A DNA stretch of 8,777 nt, from positions 1-8,777 of the forward strand of contig JALRFZ010000625.1 in the NCBI GenBank assembly GCA_023253615.1, read 5' to 3'. Position 1 is the first letter of the stretch. Every line of letters starts with the position of its first letter. Made by a program: the position numbers and the translations under genes. The notes under the pieces were generated by a model. It saw only the letters and a list, made by a program, of their open reading frames with translations, was not told where the DNA came from and searched no databases. Of this stretch, positions 7,032-8,777 are shown one piece after another. This stretch comes from Verrucomicrobiales bacterium (lineage in GTDB: Bacteria > Verrucomicrobiota > Verrucomicrobiia > Verrucomicrobiales > DEV007).

Positions 7032-7054
7032 GCCGGGCGGTTTTCACCCGCTCA
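7029..7054. terminator. possible bidirectional hairpin between convergent stop codons
   Basis: TGAG-C-CGGG (7029-7037), a nine-base loop and CCCG-CTCA (7047-7054) pair into an eight-base stem with one bulged C. The stem begins with the stop codon of the DUF1552 gene and ends with the complement of the stop codon of the lyase gene. The loop contains TTTT, but no T-run follows the stem, so intrinsic termination is uncertain. Confidence 0.35.
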
Positions 7055-8777
7055 TCGTGGCCGTCTCACCACCGTGTGCAGGAAAGGCGCGGAGACCCGG
7101 CCATCCCGGTCGATCGCCCGGATTTCCACACGGGTCCTGCCGGGCACAAAAGCCTTCACCCGCAGCCGCCAATCGGCCGTGGCTGAAACGAGGCGAGCGG
7201 GGCGATCCCCCACCTTTGCCTCGATGCGGGAAATGCCCGCGGCGGCGATGGCGGTGCCGCTCAGGGTGACCCGCGATTGCAGGCCACGAAGGACGACACG
7301 GGCGGGCCGGTAGGCGACGATCCTTGGAGCCGCGACCGTGCCACCACCAGGCGGAGGAGAGCCGACGCGTTCGGCGGAGAGTTCGTGCAGGTAGACCTCG
7401 AGATTGTCGTATCCCGATGTCGAAAGATCGCTCCCGGCGTGATCGGGCGTCCGGGGATCGAGACCTCGGGCCGTTTCCCAGGCATCCGGCATGCCATCGA
7501 GATCGGTATCGGCGGGAGCCGCCGGTGCGGCACCCGAGTAGGCGGGGAGGAGGGCATCGCCCGCGGGATTCGTGTTCGGAGCGGCGGGGTCGATGCGATC
7601 CTCCGCCACGGGCAGGACGAGACGTTGGTCCATCGGATCGCGGGGAAAGGCTCCGGCCCGGGCGAGCAGCGTTTCGCGCAGCGCGGCACCATCGGTGTAG
7701 GTGATCGAGGGGAAGGGGTGCCGCGTCGTGCGCGCCGTCGCGGAGCGCGAAGTGGCATCGGGCGAGGTCTCGCCCGCATAGTCGTTGCAGCAATAGAAGA
7801 GTTGGTAATCGCTGCGGCCCGGATAACGCGACATCGTGTTGCCACTAACAAACAACTCATTCCCACCCGCGGAAGGGGCGCGCAGGATCTGGTCGTCCCA
7901 CATCCCGTAGGGAAACGAAGTCCCGGTGCGAAAGACATTGCCGACCGCGTTGAGCCGGTAGTGGATCGGGTAGGGTTGGCCGAGGCCGTTGGTGACGACA
8001 TTCGTGTCGGCCCCCAGCGCGATGAAAAAACGGGGATCCCAATAGAGATTGTTCGAAAGCTCGAGGTCCATCGTGCTGCCCGCCGCCGCGGCCGACTCGC
8101 GGGAGGCCTCCGGGAGCCGGCCTTCGATCCGCACGAAGAGATTGTGATGGATCGAGAGCCGGTCGAGGGCGAAACCGTGGGCCGGATTCGAGTAATTCAT
8201 CAACATGCCGCCATAGAAGGAGTGGCCTCCGACCGTCTCGGCGAGGAGGCTGTTCTGGATCGTGATCCCGTTCGAGTAAGAGATCTCCACCGCCTCGTCC
8301 ACGGCATTCCCGACTGAGACATGATCGATGATCGCGTTGCGGGTATAACGCAGGCGCAAGCCGTCATCGCTCGGACCTCCCGATCCCGGGCGGATGCGGA
8401 CGTGGCGGAGGATCCAGTTTTCGGCGAATTGCGCGGGGTCCTGCACCGCCTGATCCTGGAAGGGCGTTTCGTCGGTGACGAAACCACGGATCGTGATGCC
8501 GCCCGGCGAAGTCTCGCCGGCAATGGTGACGTCGCCGTGGGTGAGGTGGATTTGGGCATCGATGACTCCGCTCACCGCGAAGACGACATAGCGTGGCCCG
8601 GTCTGGTCGAGCGCGTGCTGGAGCGAACCGGGACCGGAGGCCGCGGTGGTCGTCACGACGATGACCCTTCCACCCCGCCCGCCCGTGGCGGAGGCTCCGA
8701 AGCCCTCCGCGCCGGGGAAGGCGGGCGTTTGCGAGAGACTGGCACAAGGTGCCAGGGCGAGTAGCAGACAGGCTTTC
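7052..8777 (-). CDS. secreted pectate-lyase-like beta-helix protein with calcium loop and C-terminal Ig-like domain (5' end cut)
   Basis: The reverse frame is open from 8776 to the stop at 7054-7052, giving 574 visible residues. An internal GTG at 8656 is not the start, because the 40 residues before it are clearly coding: a signal-peptide core KACLLLALAPCASLS, then AFPGAEGFGASATGGRGG, the usual opening of these lyases. Only the start codon and perhaps a few residues are missing. A right-handed parallel beta-helix spans about 20-370, with ENWILRHVRIRPG, D151-HVSVGNAV-D160-E161 (counterpart of the calcium-binding DHCSxSWxxDE strand of PL1-type lyases) and GR220LPE, where the catalytic Arg is expected. 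AFPRDPMDQRLV closes the catalytic part. DTDLDGMPDAWE (423-434) is a thrombospondin-3-like calcium loop. After a PPPGGG linker, about 484-574 looks like an Ig-like or adhesion beta-domain. The likely role is beta-elimination of uronate-containing polysaccharide outside the cell; the substrate is not determined. Confidence 0.85.
   Translation of the reverse strand, partial: KACLLLALAPCASLSQTPAFPGAEGFGASATGGRGGRVIVVTTTAASGPGSLQHALDQTGPRYVVFAVSGVIDAQIHLTHGDVTIAGETSPGGITIRGFVTDETPFQDQAVQDPAQFAENWILRHVRIRPGSGGPSDDGLRLRYTRNAIIDHVSVGNAVDEAVEISYSNGITIQNSLLAETVGGHSFYGGMLMNYSNPAHGFALDRLSIHHNLFVRIEGRLPEASRESAAAAGSTMDLELSNNLYWDPRFFIALGADTNVVTNGLGQPYPIHYRLNAVGNVFRTGTSFPYGMWDDQILRAPSAGGNELFVSGNTMSRYPGRSDYQLFYCCNDYAGETSPDATSRSATARTTRHPFPSITYTDGAALRETLLARAGAFPRDPMDQRLVLPVAEDRIDPAAPNTNPAGDALLPAYSGAAPAAPADTDLDGMPDAWETARGLDPRTPDHAGSDLSTSGYDNLEVYLHELSAERVGSPPPGGGTVAAPRIVAYRPARVVLRGLQSRVTLSGTAIAAAGISRIEAKVGDRPARLVSATADWRLRVKAFVPGRTRVEIRAIDRDGRVSAPFLHTVVRRPR

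Noticed and set aside
7277..8317. Plus-strand open frame over the lyase gene
   Set aside because: Low-complexity Arg/Gly/Val translation opposite an unmistakable beta-helix protein.

Overview
The window most likely comes from the chromosome of a high-G+C member of the Verrucomicrobiota, or possibly the neighbouring Planctomycetota. The strongest marker is an exported di-heme protein with DUF1587/1595/1592/1588/1585 domains, encoded close to a Tat-exported DUF1552 protein; these paired families are greatly expanded in those phyla. A Tat-exported Gfo/Idh/MocA oxidoreductase and a secreted pectate-lyase-like beta-helix protein with a DTDLDGMPDAWE calcium loop fit the same picture. This assignment rests on family recognition, not on a search.

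Layout, left to right. 1-277 (minus): N-terminus of the Gfo/Idh/MocA oxidoreductase, cut by the window edge. 278-468: short divergent intergenic region. 469-2076 (plus): exported and membrane protein joining a Sel1/TPR-like helical repeat domain to a CPBP (CAAX protease/bacteriocin-processing) intramembrane protease domain. 2095-2574 (minus): FabZ-like hotdog dehydratase, convergent with the protease gene. 2750-4621 (plus): the DUF1592-type di-heme protein, with a probable TTG start. 4670-4936 and 4827-5573 (plus): a small uncharacterised gene overlapping a nucleotidyltransferase gene by 110 bp. 5652-7031 (plus): the DUF1552 protein. 7052-8777 (minus): the pectate-lyase-like protein, running off the right edge just short of its start codon.

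The DUF1592 and DUF1552 products are probably exported partners of a system whose function is unknown. Such genes usually lie next to each other, but here about 1 kb carrying the small gene and the nucleotidyltransferase gene separates them. That segment has visibly lower G+C where sampled and its own translation signals, so it looks like an inserted accessory cassette. It is the most interesting part of the window: the nucleotidyltransferase has intact-looking catalytic motifs, and the partner is a small protein that matches no family I can name. Its Shine-Dalgarno sequence is embedded in the small gene's coding sequence. Whether it is a toxin-antitoxin or defence module cannot be settled from sequence alone.

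No tRNA, rRNA, CRISPR array, transposase or insertion-sequence ends were seen. Non-coding space is small; no gap exceeds 200 bases.
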